A DNA stretch of 39,454 nt from Sphingobium sp. AS12 (GTDB taxonomy: Bacteria > Pseudomonadota > Alphaproteobacteria > Sphingomonadales > Sphingomonadaceae), in NCBI RefSeq assembly GCF_019097845.1, contig NZ_JAHRGM010000026.1:1-39454 (forward strand), written 5' to 3'. The notes under the pieces were generated by a model. The model searched no databases. It saw nothing but the letters and a program-made list of their open reading frames with translations, and was not told the origin of the DNA. This document shows, in pieces, positions 22,264 through 29,538 of the stretch. Made by a program: the position numbers and the translations under genes. The first letter of the stretch is position 1. Each line of letters starts with the position of its first letter.

Positions 22264-24435
22264 CTAATAGTTGGACATGACGGCGATGCTGGGCGCATCG
22301 AGCGGTTTGCCCGCCGCCTTGAGCTTCGTCTCGCGCGTCCGCAATGCGCCTTGTTCGGCGATCAGCCAGGCGTGGATCGCATCAACATCCTGCACCGACA
22401 GCAGATCGTCCCAGCGCGGCATACCGCCCGGCAACAGCAGGCCATCACGCACGATCGCGCCGAACATCTCATGGGTCGCAGGCTGCATCCGCCGCAGGTC
22501 GGGCGCGGTCGATCGCAACTGGTTGCTGTGGCAGATGGCGCAATTCTGGAAGAACAGCCCCTGCCCCTGCGCGATCATCGCGGGGGTGACGCCCGGCTTT
22601 TGCGCGGGCGGTGCGGAGGCGACCTCCAGCGGCGGCAGCGGATCGGGCTTTTTGACTGGCCCGCCATCCAGCTTGAACACCAGCAGGCGGTTGGCATTGC
22701 CATAGCGATAGGCCGCAGCATAGTCTGGCACATAGCTCCAGCCGCCACCGCCAAAGCCGGTCGCGACCGCGACATATTGCACGCCCTTGACCCGATAGGT
22801 CATCGGCGCGGCCATGATCGAGCTGCCGGTGTCTATCTCTTTCAGCAACTTGCCGGTGTCGGCGTCCCGCACCGTCAGCTTGCCGCCGATCGTGCCGTGA
22901 AACACCAGTCCCGAAGCGGTGGCCAGAGTTCCCATCCGGTCCTGCCACCCCTGCGTCGGCACGGCCCATTTCGCCTTGCCGGTCAGCGGGTCGATCGCGC
23001 GCAGCTCGGAACTATAGGGCTTGTCCTTCACCCATTGCATTTCGGGCAGTTTTTCCACCTGATCGCGGATCGCAGCGGGCAGCGTCGGCAGCACCTGTTG
23101 CAACATCGGCGTGAAGATCAGGGTCGTCTGGACATTGAGCGCCCTGGCACGGCGGGCTTGTTCAGGCGTGCCGGGCGGCGGGCCGAACATGAGGTTGCCC
23201 ATGTCCAGTACATGCGCAAAATAGAGTTTGCGCGTCGGATCATAGGCGGCGGGATACCAGTTGCGCGCGCCCGCCGAGGCTGGATAGACGATGCGCGGCC
23301 CGTTCCAGTAATCGACATTTTCGGGCGCCATCTGCGCAATGCCGTCCTTGTCGAATCCCTTGGTCCAGTTGGTGCGAACGAGCGGATTGATCCGCAGCGG
23401 CTTGCCGGTTTCGCGGTCGATCACGAACAGATAGCCGTTCTTGGGCGAATGGAGGATGGCGGGGCGGACCTTTCCGTCCACCTCGACATCGGCCAGCACC
23501 ATCGGCTGGGTCGCGGTAAAATCCCAGCTGTCGCCGGGCGTTTCCTGATAATGCCATTTGACTCCACCGGTCTTGCGATCGAGCGCGACGATGGAGGAGA
23601 GATAGAGATTGGTCCCGCCCTTGGGCGAGCGCGTCTTTATCGCATAGGGTCCGCCATTACCGACACCGATATAGACAGTGTCGAAGGCGGGATCATAGTT
23701 GATCGCATCCCACACCGTGCCGCCGCCGCCAATGTCCCAGCGGCTGTCCTTGTCCCAGCTTTTGAGCGCGGCATCGAGCGCCGGGTTTTCCTGTGGCCCC
23801 GCTGCAGGATCATGCGGCACCGTGAAGAAGCGCCACGCCTGTTTGCCATCGGCGATGCGATAGGCGGTGACATAGCCACGCGTGTCATATTCCGCGCCGG
23901 CATTGCCGATGATGACCAGATCGCCCGCGACTTCGGGCGCGCCCGTGCTTGTGTAGCCGCGTGTGTGATCCGTGACCGTATCGACCTTCCACAGGATCGC
24001 GCCGCTTTTGGCATCCAGCACATAAAGCATCCCGTCGAGCGCGCCGACCATCACCTTGCCGTCGACCACGGCCACGCCGCGATTGGCCTGGTCGCAACAG
24101 GCCGAACGGTTGGCCTGCATGTCCACTTCCGGCTCGAAGGTCCAGAGCGACGCACCGGTCGCGGCGTCCAGCGCATAAACCCGGCCGAGATTGCCGCTGG
24201 TGTACATCACGCCATCGACCACCACCGGCGTGGCTTCCTGTATGCGATTGGTGCCCAGATCATGCGACCAGGCGAGGCCCAGCCGCGCGATATTGCCCGC
24301 GTCGATATCGGTCAGCCGCGAAAAATGGCTGCCGCCGACATCACCGCCGGTGAAGGGCCAGTCGTCGCCTGCCCCGCCTTTGTCACCCGCCGCACAACCC
24401 GCCAGCGCGAGCAAAGCCAGAATCGCGCCTCTCAC
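22264..24435 (-). CDS. PQQ-dependent quinohaemoprotein alcohol dehydrogenase, lipoprotein
   Basis: Periplasmic type II quinohaemoprotein alcohol dehydrogenase, 723 residues. It starts with a lipoprotein signal (LALAGC, Cys14). The eight-bladed PQQ propeller is seen in repeated motifs such as GRVYALDAATGASLW and GMLYVLDAKSGAILW. It carries the vicinal disulfide Cys113-Cys114 (SACCDQ) and the catalytic Asp306 in SWDFTATQP. The C-terminal cytochrome c domain has CAICH (Cys633, Cys636, His637) and a likely Met673 ligand (GGMPRW). GTG at 24435 is chosen because it overlaps the upstream stop as GTGA and places the signal peptide at the N-terminus; an earlier start (24513) would add a charged, non-signal extension. 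Substrate unknown; aromatic alcohols are likely from context. Confidence 0.9.
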   Translation of the reverse strand: MRGAILALLALAGCAAGDKGGAGDDWPFTGGDVGGSHFSRLTDIDAGNIARLGLAWSHDLGTNRIQEATPVVVDGVMYTSGNLGRVYALDAATGASLWTFEPEVDMQANRSACCDQANRGVAVVDGKVMVGALDGMLYVLDAKSGAILWKVDTVTDHTRGYTSTGAPEVAGDLVIIGNAGAEYDTRGYVTAYRIADGKQAWRFFTVPHDPAAGPQENPALDAALKSWDKDSRWDIGGGGTVWDAINYDPAFDTVYIGVGNGGPYAIKTRSPKGGTNLYLSSIVALDRKTGGVKWHYQETPGDSWDFTATQPMVLADVEVDGKVRPAILHSPKNGYLFVIDRETGKPLRINPLVRTNWTKGFDKDGIAQMAPENVDYWNGPRIVYPASAGARNWYPAAYDPTRKLYFAHVLDMGNLMFGPPPGTPEQARRARALNVQTTLIFTPMLQQVLPTLPAAIRDQVEKLPEMQWVKDKPYSSELRAIDPLTGKAKWAVPTQGWQDRMGTLATASGLVFHGTIGGKLTVRDADTGKLLKEIDTGSSIMAAPMTYRVKGVQYVAVATGFGGGGWSYVPDYAAAYRYGNANRLLVFKLDGGPVKKPDPLPPLEVASAPPAQKPGVTPAMIAQGQGLFFQNCAICHSNQLRSTAPDLRRMQPATHEMFGAIVRDGLLLPGGMPRWDDLLSVQDVDAIHAWLIAEQGALRTRETKLKAAGKPLDAPSIAVMSNY

Positions 24436-25223
24436 AGCGGCCAGCTCCCCTTGTGCGCCAGCATCACATCGTGCAGCGATTTGGGCTTCTGACCCGTGAT
24501 CCATTCGACGCAATCGGTCGCTTGGGCAAAATAGCCTTCGCGGATCGACTGGCCGAAAGTGACCATATCATCACTCGACCAGGGGATCGGGCCATCAGGT
24601 GCGATGTCGGACGCATGGCGGGGGATGCCGAGCGAATCGAAATAGGCAAACATGGCGTCGTCATCGACCGGTTCGACGACGATCGGCTTGCCTGCGATGT
24701 CGCTGGCCATCGCCATCGCCTGCGGGATGGTGATGAGGTCAGGACCGGTCAGGGTGTAGGCCTTGTTCTCATGTCCGTCCTGCGTCAGCACGCCTACGGC
24801 GGTGGCGACGCAATCGTCGCGGCTGACGAAGGCGACCGGGCCGTCGGCGCAATTGTCCGGCTTGGTCCCGGCGATCAGCGCGGGGATGACCATCGCCGCG
24901 GCAACTGCTTCGGCATATTGGCTGTCGCGCAGATGGGTCCAGGCAGCGCCCGATGCCTCGATGATTTCCTCGGTCGCGCGATGGTCATATTTGACGATGG
25001 CGGGATTGCCCGGTTCGTCGGCGGCGATGATCGAGGTGTAGACGATATGGCGGACGCCCTGCGCGACCGCAGCCTCTACCGCGTTGCGATGCTGGCCGAC
25101 GCGGGTGCCGACGCGGGCGGTGCTGATCAAGAGCATCCGTTCGCCGCCTGCCATGGCGGCAGGGAGGGTCGCTGCGGCGCGGCCAAATGCGCCGGAAGCC
25201 CCTGAAATGATGATCTTTCCCAT
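24432..25223 (-). CDS. NmrA-like NAD(P)-binding protein, probably internally shortened
   Basis: Atypical short-chain dehydrogenase of the NmrA/quinone-oxidoreductase-2 type, 263 residues. The dinucleotide motif GASGAFGRAA lies at 8-17. Family members normally continue with about 45 residues carrying strands 2-4 before the segment LLISTARVGTRVGQH; here that segment comes at about 31, directly after the first helix. So an in-frame internal deletion in the Rossmann half is likely. The rest is intact: HIVYTSIIAAD (near 59), HLRDSQYAEAV (near 97), DDCVATAV and YTLTGPDLIT. It is the first gene of an operon with the PQQ and GMC dehydrogenases (GTGA overlap). Whether it still binds NAD(P)H is doubtful. 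Confidence 0.72.
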   Translation of the reverse strand: MGKIIISGASGAFGRAAATLPAAMAGGERMLLISTARVGTRVGQHRNAVEAAVAQGVRHIVYTSIIAADEPGNPAIVKYDHRATEEIIEASGAAWTHLRDSQYAEAVAAAMVIPALIAGTKPDNCADGPVAFVSRDDCVATAVGVLTQDGHENKAYTLTGPDLITIPQAMAMASDIAGKPIVVEPVDDDAMFAYFDSLGIPRHASDIAPDGPIPWSSDDMVTFGQSIREGYFAQATDCVEWITGQKPKSLHDVMLAHKGSWPL

Positions 25224-25254
25224 GCACCCTCTCGCCTGCCTTGCTTATCCCTAG

Positions 25255-25283
25255 TTGCGTATAATAGTAACGAATGTTATTGT
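25255..25283 (+). promoter_or_regulatory. Divergent promoter region with operator-like element (SnoaL gene / NmrA-PQQ-GMC operon)
   Basis: On the plus strand TTGCGT (25255-25260), a 17-bp spacer and TATTGT (25278-25283) form a plausible promoter for the SnoaL-like gene. On the minus strand TTGACG (25292-25287) with a TATTAT-like -10 could serve the NmrA-led operon. TAACGAATGTTA at 25268-25279 lies in the middle of both. A 19-base stretch around it, 25261-25279, is identical to the minus strand of the dioxygenase promoter. Confidence 0.65.
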
Positions 25284-25318
25284 TGCGTCAAGAGAGCGAA
25301 AACAGGAGAGTGACCGTC

Positions 25319-25816
25319 ATGCCAGGCCTGCCCATCGAGGACCGGATAGCGCTACAGGATCTGATCGCCGCCTATAGTTGGGCGCTGGATACCGGCGATG
25401 TCGATGCGCTGGTCGCCTGCTTCACGCCCGACGCGCGTATGGTGGAGGAGGTGTTCGACGAACCCGATATCTGGGAAGGGCATGAGGGGATTCGCGGGAT
25501 TGCCGAACATTATCGCAACGCGCCGGGCTTTCCGGGTCGCCAGCATCATGTGACGCAGGTTCAATATATGCCGCAGGAGGATGGCAGCTGCACCATGCGG
25601 TCCTTCGCCTTCGTGACCGAGTGCGATGGCGAACCACCCTATTTGCTGCGCTTTGCGGGCTGGTATGACGATCATGCGGTCAAGGGCGATGACGGGCAAT
25701 GGCGTTTCCGCCGCCGCACCGTGCGGCTGTGGGACGGCGCAGTGCTGAGCAAATTCCCCGGCCGGGGCGAGTGGGTGCCGCGCAAGCGACCGGATTCGCT
25801 GATTATCAGGCGGTAA
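25319..25816 (+). CDS. SnoaL-like/NTF2-fold protein
   Basis: 165 residues of the SnoaL-like polyketide-cyclase/ring-hydroxylase beta-subunit-like fold. The typical N-terminal helix and strand pattern is present: RIALQDLIAAYSWALDTGDVDALVACF, then TPDARM. Such proteins are often isomerases, dehydratases or accessory factors in aromatic loci. Start ATG 25319 has AGGAG at 25304-25308; a GTG at 25310 is too close to it. It is transcribed away from the NmrA-led operon across a shared operator-like element. The exact reaction is unknown. Confidence 0.75.
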   Translation: MPGLPIEDRIALQDLIAAYSWALDTGDVDALVACFTPDARMVEEVFDEPDIWEGHEGIRGIAEHYRNAPGFPGRQHHVTQVQYMPQEDGSCTMRSFAFVTECDGEPPYLLRFAGWYDDHAVKGDDGQWRFRRRTVRLWDGAVLSKFPGRGEWVPRKRPDSLIIRR

Positions 25817-25868
25817 CGGGTCGATCGGCCCTAGGCCACCCTGGCGATCGAACGACAGCCCCCGATCC

Positions 25869-25895
25869 CTCCCCTGAAGGGGAGAGGCGATTTTT
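25869..25895 (+). terminator. Weak hairpin between convergent genes
   Basis: CTCCCC-TGAA-GGGGAG (25869-25884) followed by AGGCGATTTTT. It lies between the SnoaL-like stop and the stop of the convergent small Tat protein gene. The stem is only six to seven pairs, so termination is plausible but not certain. Confidence 0.5.
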
Positions 25896-26416
25896 CAGCG
25901 GGAGCGGACGAGTACCCAGCTGAGCGCCGGTTCCGCCGCTCCTGTGGCCAGCACGACTTCGCATTGCTCTATCCCGCCCAGCGCCAATTCGGCAAAGGCT
26001 TCGGGCCAGCGGGTGCCTGCCAGCCGGGCCAGCGTGCCGATGGTCGCGCCATCGGGCGCGCAGATCGGCACCATCACGCCCACGGCGCGGTGCAGGACCA
26101 GCGCGACGCGGCGATAGCCTGCTTCTGCCGCAATCTCGCCGATCAGCAGTTCATCGCTGCGCCGGGTGATGCCGAACAGCGCGCTGGGTTCGTCGGTCAG
26201 CAGACCGCGCACCTGCCGCACCCGGTCGCCCTCCAGCGCCAGCGACGCAGCCCCCAGCGCACCCGCCCGCGCGGCAAAGCGCTGTCCTGCGCCAAGGCCG
26301 GGATCATGCAGCAGTAACGCCCCGCCGGTCCGCGCAGCCATCGCGCCGCCCGATCCTGCCAGAGCGGACGCCACCGCAGCGCTCGCCAGAAAGCCGCGCC
26401 GTGTCACGATGGTCAT
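25895..26416 (-). CDS. Small Tat-exported protein of unknown function in flavocytochrome operon
   Basis: 173 residues, family not recognised. The N-terminus is a twin-arginine signal (TRRGFLASAAVASALAG, cleavage near AMAAR). The mature part has no Cys pairs and no haem motif; it is Ala/Leu-rich with a segment of conserved look around GITRRSDELLIGEIAAEAGYRR and GTRWPEAFAELALGG. It is the third gene of an operon and overlaps the cytochrome stop by ATGA, so it is probably an accessory periplasmic factor for the flavoprotein/cytochrome pair, for example for assembly. Tat export also hints that the partner flavoenzyme may fold in the cytoplasm. Confidence 0.65.
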   Translation of the reverse strand: MTIVTRRGFLASAAVASALAGSGGAMAARTGGALLLHDPGLGAGQRFAARAGALGAASLALEGDRVRQVRGLLTDEPSALFGITRRSDELLIGEIAAEAGYRRVALVLHRAVGVMVPICAPDGATIGTLARLAGTRWPEAFAELALGGIEQCEVVLATGAAEPALSWVLVRSR

Positions 26417-26826
26417 TGCCCCGCCTCCCCGGCCCGCGCCAGATGCCGGGCGATCAGGTCCATGTCCGCATCGCTCACTTCGCCGCGTGGGATGGCAGGC
26501 ATGTTGCCGATACCCATACGCGCGGCCTGCACGACATAATCGACCGTCAGGTCGGTGCGCTTTTCGAGCAGCGGTTGCTCCGTCCGGCGCGCCAGCAGTC
26601 CGGTCCCCATCCCGCCCGGCCCGTGGCACATGGCGCATTTTTCCAGATAAAGCCGTTCGCCCGGCCCCGCTTTGGGCCGGGACGACAGGGTTTCAGGGGC
26701 GGGCAGTGGTGGCGGTCCCTTCGCCGCCTGCGCGGGTGTCGGCGCGCTTTCGCTTGCCCGGCCGCACGCTGCCCCGGCCAGCACCAAGGCGGAGGCCGCC
26801 AAGACCATCCATCCCCGCCGCATCAT
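26413..26826 (-). CDS. Cytochrome c subunit, probable electron acceptor of the flavoprotein
   Basis: Small class I cytochrome c, 137 residues. It has a hydrophobic export signal with a possible lipobox-like end (AGAAC, Cys21), a Pro-rich linker, and a single haem site CAMCH near residues 64-68. A Met ligand is expected in GNMPAIP near 108-112. It is coupled by ATGA to the flavoprotein gene upstream and to the Tat protein downstream. In 4-cresol dehydrogenase and eugenol hydroxylase the flavin subunit passes electrons to such a cytochrome, so this is most likely the second subunit of the same enzyme. Confidence 0.85.
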   Translation of the reverse strand: MMRRGWMVLAASALVLAGAACGRASESAPTPAQAAKGPPPLPAPETLSSRPKAGPGERLYLEKCAMCHGPGGMGTGLLARRTEQPLLEKRTDLTVDYVVQAARMGIGNMPAIPRGEVSDADMDLIARHLARAGEAGQ

Positions 26827-28364
26827 GCCCGGCCTCCTGCCATGCGGGTGGGCCAGATGCCGCTCTTGCCCGGCGCGATCACGCCGTTCGGATCGAGCGC
26901 ATCCTTCACCTTGCGGTTGAGTTGCCAGAGCGCGCCCTTGTTGAAATCATAGGTGCCTGCGACCGCATCCATATAGTCGAGATGGGTGCGATATTCGCCA
27001 TAGCCCTGGGCCTTAGCATCGGCGATCAGTTGCTTGAGGAAGGGATCGACCCGGCCCATCAGCGCGGGATCATCCTTGTTGATCAGCACCGCATTGACGT
27101 TGATGAGATGGCGTTCGCCAAAGGCGAAGCTGGCCTGATAATCCATGCCATACTCCTTGTAGCGGGCATAGGTGCGCTGGAACTGCGCCATCGCCGCCGC
27201 GCCCGATTGCGGCAGGATGGGCGAGAAGCCGACATGGCCGCCGCGCCCGCCATGCCAGTTGGCATTTTGCATCGGCATGGTCAGCGGCGTGCCGGTCCAG
27301 CCGCTCGCCTCCATCGGTTCGCCCGCCTTCCATGTCGTCGGGCGCAGCGCCATGGGTTTCAATGCGCCCATCGCCTGTTCCAGCACCGCATAGGCAGCCT
27401 TGTTCACCGATTCGCGACCGTAGAGGCGCAGGCTCACCCCCCACCAGCCGACATTGAATTTCTTGCGGATCGCCGCGATCACATCGTCGGCGAGCGCACC
27501 GGGCTTGTCGGTCCACTGGTCCCGCGTCGTCACCACGGCGGCGGCGCGCAACCAGTTGCCGATGGTCGGCGATTGCTGCAACAGCCCTTCGCGTCGCAAC
27601 GGGGCGATGGCGTCGATCAGCGGCCCCAAATCCTCCGGCCGGTCAAATTCCAGATCCATGCCCATCAGCGATTCGGGCGCGGGCATCAGCCACAGGCCCA
27701 TTTTGGTGACGATGCCGAAATTGGACTGGACGAACATCTGGTCCCAACTGGGACCAAAGCCGAAGCGATAGAGCTGCCAGGTCGGCGCGCCGTCCAGAGC
27801 GCCCATACCGGTGCGCACGACGAGGCCGTCAGCCATCACCGCCTCTATGCCGCAGATGCGAGTCGCATGTTCGCCATAGGGAGTGTAGCCCACGCCCCGG
27901 TCCAGCGCATTGCCGACCACCGACCCCCAGCTATTGCCCGGCACCGACAGCCAATGCTTCATGCCCTTGGACTTGAGGAAATCGTATAGATCGTAGAAGC
28001 CGACGCCCGGTTCCAGCAGCACCGTCCCGTTCGCTTCGTCATAGTCGATTTTCTTCATGCGGCTCATGTCGAGGACGACAGATCCCGCCAGCAGCGGGGC
28101 GGAGCCGCCATAGCCCAGATTCTTGCCCCGGCTGATCGGCCACAGCGACAGGCCGCGTTCCGCCGCGACCCGGACGATGGCCTGCACCTGCTCTACCGTC
28201 GCTGGCGCGACCGCACCGACGGGATGATGCAGCGCATCGTCGATGGCGAACTTGTCCTGATAGGAAAGCTGGTCCGCTTCATCGAAAAACACATGATCCT
28301 GGCCGACGATCGCGGCGAAGGCGCGGCCTGCTGCAGCGATTGCCGTCTTGTCCTGTTCAACCAT
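26823..28364 (-). CDS. FAD-linked 4-alkylphenol oxidising enzyme (vanillyl-alcohol oxidase / 4-cresol dehydrogenase / eugenol hydroxylase type)
   Basis: Flavoprotein of 513 residues with an FAD-binding PCMH-type domain. It oxidises the carbon next to the ring of a para-substituted phenol through a quinone methide. Motifs align with fungal vanillyl-alcohol oxidase as I recall it: Tyr85 (GYGGSAP, Tyr108 there), GNALDRGVGYTPYGEH near 151-166, His377 (GGHVGFSP, covalent-FAD His422 there), and Tyr458-Arg459 (GEYRTH, Tyr503-Arg504 there), then DPNGVIAPGKSGIWP. The catalytic Asp170 of that enzyme appears to be Gly143 (PGNSWGS). No signal peptide is seen. The neighbouring cytochrome c suggests a dehydrogenase rather than an oxidase. 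Eugenol, 4-alkylguaiacols or vanillyl alcohol are candidate substrates. Confidence 0.85.
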   Translation of the reverse strand: MVEQDKTAIAAAGRAFAAIVGQDHVFFDEADQLSYQDKFAIDDALHHPVGAVAPATVEQVQAIVRVAAERGLSLWPISRGKNLGYGGSAPLLAGSVVLDMSRMKKIDYDEANGTVLLEPGVGFYDLYDFLKSKGMKHWLSVPGNSWGSVVGNALDRGVGYTPYGEHATRICGIEAVMADGLVVRTGMGALDGAPTWQLYRFGFGPSWDQMFVQSNFGIVTKMGLWLMPAPESLMGMDLEFDRPEDLGPLIDAIAPLRREGLLQQSPTIGNWLRAAAVVTTRDQWTDKPGALADDVIAAIRKKFNVGWWGVSLRLYGRESVNKAAYAVLEQAMGALKPMALRPTTWKAGEPMEASGWTGTPLTMPMQNANWHGGRGGHVGFSPILPQSGAAAMAQFQRTYARYKEYGMDYQASFAFGERHLINVNAVLINKDDPALMGRVDPFLKQLIADAKAQGYGEYRTHLDYMDAVAGTYDFNKGALWQLNRKVKDALDPNGVIAPGKSGIWPTRMAGGRA

Positions 28365-28398
28365 CCCGCCTCGCTCCGTCGATCATGCCGACGTTTTA

Positions 28399-28439
28399 AT
28401 AACGATCGTTATCATCTAACGCCGTGGGGCGGTTGTCAA
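28399..28439 (-). promoter_or_regulatory. Promoter with operator palindrome, upstream of flavoprotein operon
   Basis: On the minus strand TTGACA (28439-28434), 17 bp, GATGAT (28416-28411). The perfect palindrome TAACGATCGTTA lies at 28400-28411, extended to ATAACGATCGTTAT over 28399-28412, so here it covers the end of the -10 box and the expected transcription start. The start codon is 36 bp further down. Confidence 0.75.
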
Positions 28440-28494
28440 GCCAGCGGCGGCCCGCGCCATGTGCGGCCATCATATAATTTGCTTGCCAATTCCG

Positions 28495-28523
28495 TTGACG
28501 GCATTGTATCCCTAGCATACATA
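28495..28523 (+). promoter_or_regulatory. Candidate promoter of hydratase-lyase gene with dyad
   Basis: TTGACG (28495-28500), a 17-bp spacer and TACATA (28518-28523). A dyad TGTAT-N7-ATACA at 28505-28521 overlaps the spacer and -10. It differs from the TAAC...GTTA element, so this gene may answer to another regulator, such as a MarR-type one as in known ferulate operons (inference). Confidence 0.45.
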
Positions 28524-28575
28524 TTCGGTGAGGCCGCCCCCGGCCCGCCTGTCACAAGACCAGCCAGGGAGTAGG

Positions 28576-29424
28576 ATGATGGAAAACGAAAAAGACGTGG
28601 TGTCGGTGCATGTCGAGGACCGGATCGCCTGGGTGAATTTCGCCCGTCCCGCCAAGCGCAACGCGATGAGCCCGACGCTCAACCGGCGCATGATGGAGGT
28701 GCTGGACGAGCTGGAATTTCGCGACGATGTCGGCGTTCTGGTGCTGAGCGGCGAAGGCACCGCCTGGTCGGCGGGCATGGATTTGAAGGAATATTTCCGC
28801 GAGACCGAGGCTGACGGCCTGCGCGGCGTGCGCAAGTCGCAGCGTGAAAGCTATGGCTGGTTCCGCCGCCTGCGCTGGTTCCAGAAGCCGACCATCGCCA
28901 TGGTCAATGGCTGGTGCTTTGGCGGCGGTTTTGGTCCGCTTTTCGCCTGTGATCTGGCCATCTGCGCCGATGAAGCGCAGTTCGGGCTGTCCGAAATCAA
29001 CTGGGGCATATTGCCTGGCGGCGGCGTGACCAAGGTGGTGGTCGACCTGCTTCCCATGCGCGACGCGATGTGGCTGACGCTGACCGGAGACCTGATCGAT
29101 GGCCAGCAGGCGTCGGCGATGCGGCTGGTCAATGAAAGCGTGCCGCTCGACCAGTTGAAGGACCGCACCCGCGCGGTGGCCGACAAGCTGCTGGCGAAAA
29201 ATCCGGTCGCGCTCAAATTCGCCAAGGATGCCGTCCGTCGCGTCAACACCATGACCTATGACGAGGCCGAGGATTATCTGGTGCGGATGCAGGAAGCAGC
29301 CAATTTCCACGACAAGACCGAAGGTCGCAAAGAAGGCATCCGCCAGTTCATCGACGAGAAGAGTTACAAGCCGGGTCTGGGCAGCTATGACCTGTCCAAG
29401 ACAAAGGCCGACAGCGAGGCCTGA
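28576..29424 (+). CDS. 4-hydroxycinnamoyl-CoA (feruloyl-CoA) hydratase-lyase
   Basis: Crotonase-fold enzyme that hydrates feruloyl-CoA (or p-coumaroyl-CoA) and splits it to vanillin (or 4-hydroxybenzaldehyde) and acetyl-CoA. It is 282 residues. The oxyanion-hole segments are WSAGMDLKEYF (near 64-74) and GWCFGGGFGPLFACDLAI (112-129). Glu140 in GLSEINWGILPGG corresponds to the catalytic Glu143 of the Pseudomonas enzyme. VNESVPLDQLK is also a hallmark of this subgroup (Ech/Fcs operon enzyme; FerB in Sphingobium). ATG at 28576 (an ATG pair) follows AGGGAGTAGG. It is monocistronic and ends in a terminator. The partner feruloyl-CoA synthetase is not in this window. Confidence 0.87.
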   Translation: MMENEKDVVSVHVEDRIAWVNFARPAKRNAMSPTLNRRMMEVLDELEFRDDVGVLVLSGEGTAWSAGMDLKEYFRETEADGLRGVRKSQRESYGWFRRLRWFQKPTIAMVNGWCFGGGFGPLFACDLAICADEAQFGLSEINWGILPGGGVTKVVVDLLPMRDAMWLTLTGDLIDGQQASAMRLVNESVPLDQLKDRTRAVADKLLAKNPVALKFAKDAVRRVNTMTYDEAEDYLVRMQEAANFHDKTEGRKEGIRQFIDEKSYKPGLGSYDLSKTKADSEA

Positions 29425-29440
29425 TTCCCGCGTCCCTCTG

Positions 29441-29474
29441 ACAGGTGCCGGATGCGTTCCGGCGCCTGTTTTTT
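29441..29474 (+). terminator. Rho-independent terminator after hydratase-lyase gene
   Basis: Hairpin ACAGGTGCCGGA / TCCGGCGCCTGT (29441-29452 and 29458-29469), 12 bp with one G-T wobble and a 5-base loop, followed by TTTTTT at 29469-29474. It isolates the hydratase-lyase gene from the next operon. Confidence 0.92.
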
Positions 29475-29502
29475 CATATCCGCGATATATCCATATCCGC
29501 GA
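29475..29502 (+). repeat. Direct repeat CATATCCGCGA upstream of MetE-like gene
   Basis: CATATCCGCGA occurs twice, at 29475-29485 and 29492-29502, with a 17-bp period and an AT-rich gap. It sits 36-64 bp before the start codon of the MetE-like gene, right after a terminator, so it must lie in that operon's promoter. A role as tandem regulator site is inferred from position. Confidence 0.6.
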
Positions 29503-29538
29503 AACTGTGGCAGGATGCTCCAAAACAGGAGGATATCC

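Noticed and set aside
22258..24492. 744-codon plus-strand frame opposite the PQQ dehydrogenase gene
   Set aside because: The minus strand has a full quinohaemoprotein with haem and PQQ motifs; the opposite frame has none.
29425..29538. Possible S-adenosylmethionine-type riboswitch before the MetE-like gene
   Set aside because: The leader is too short, and after the terminator only a direct repeat is seen; no conserved stem pattern.
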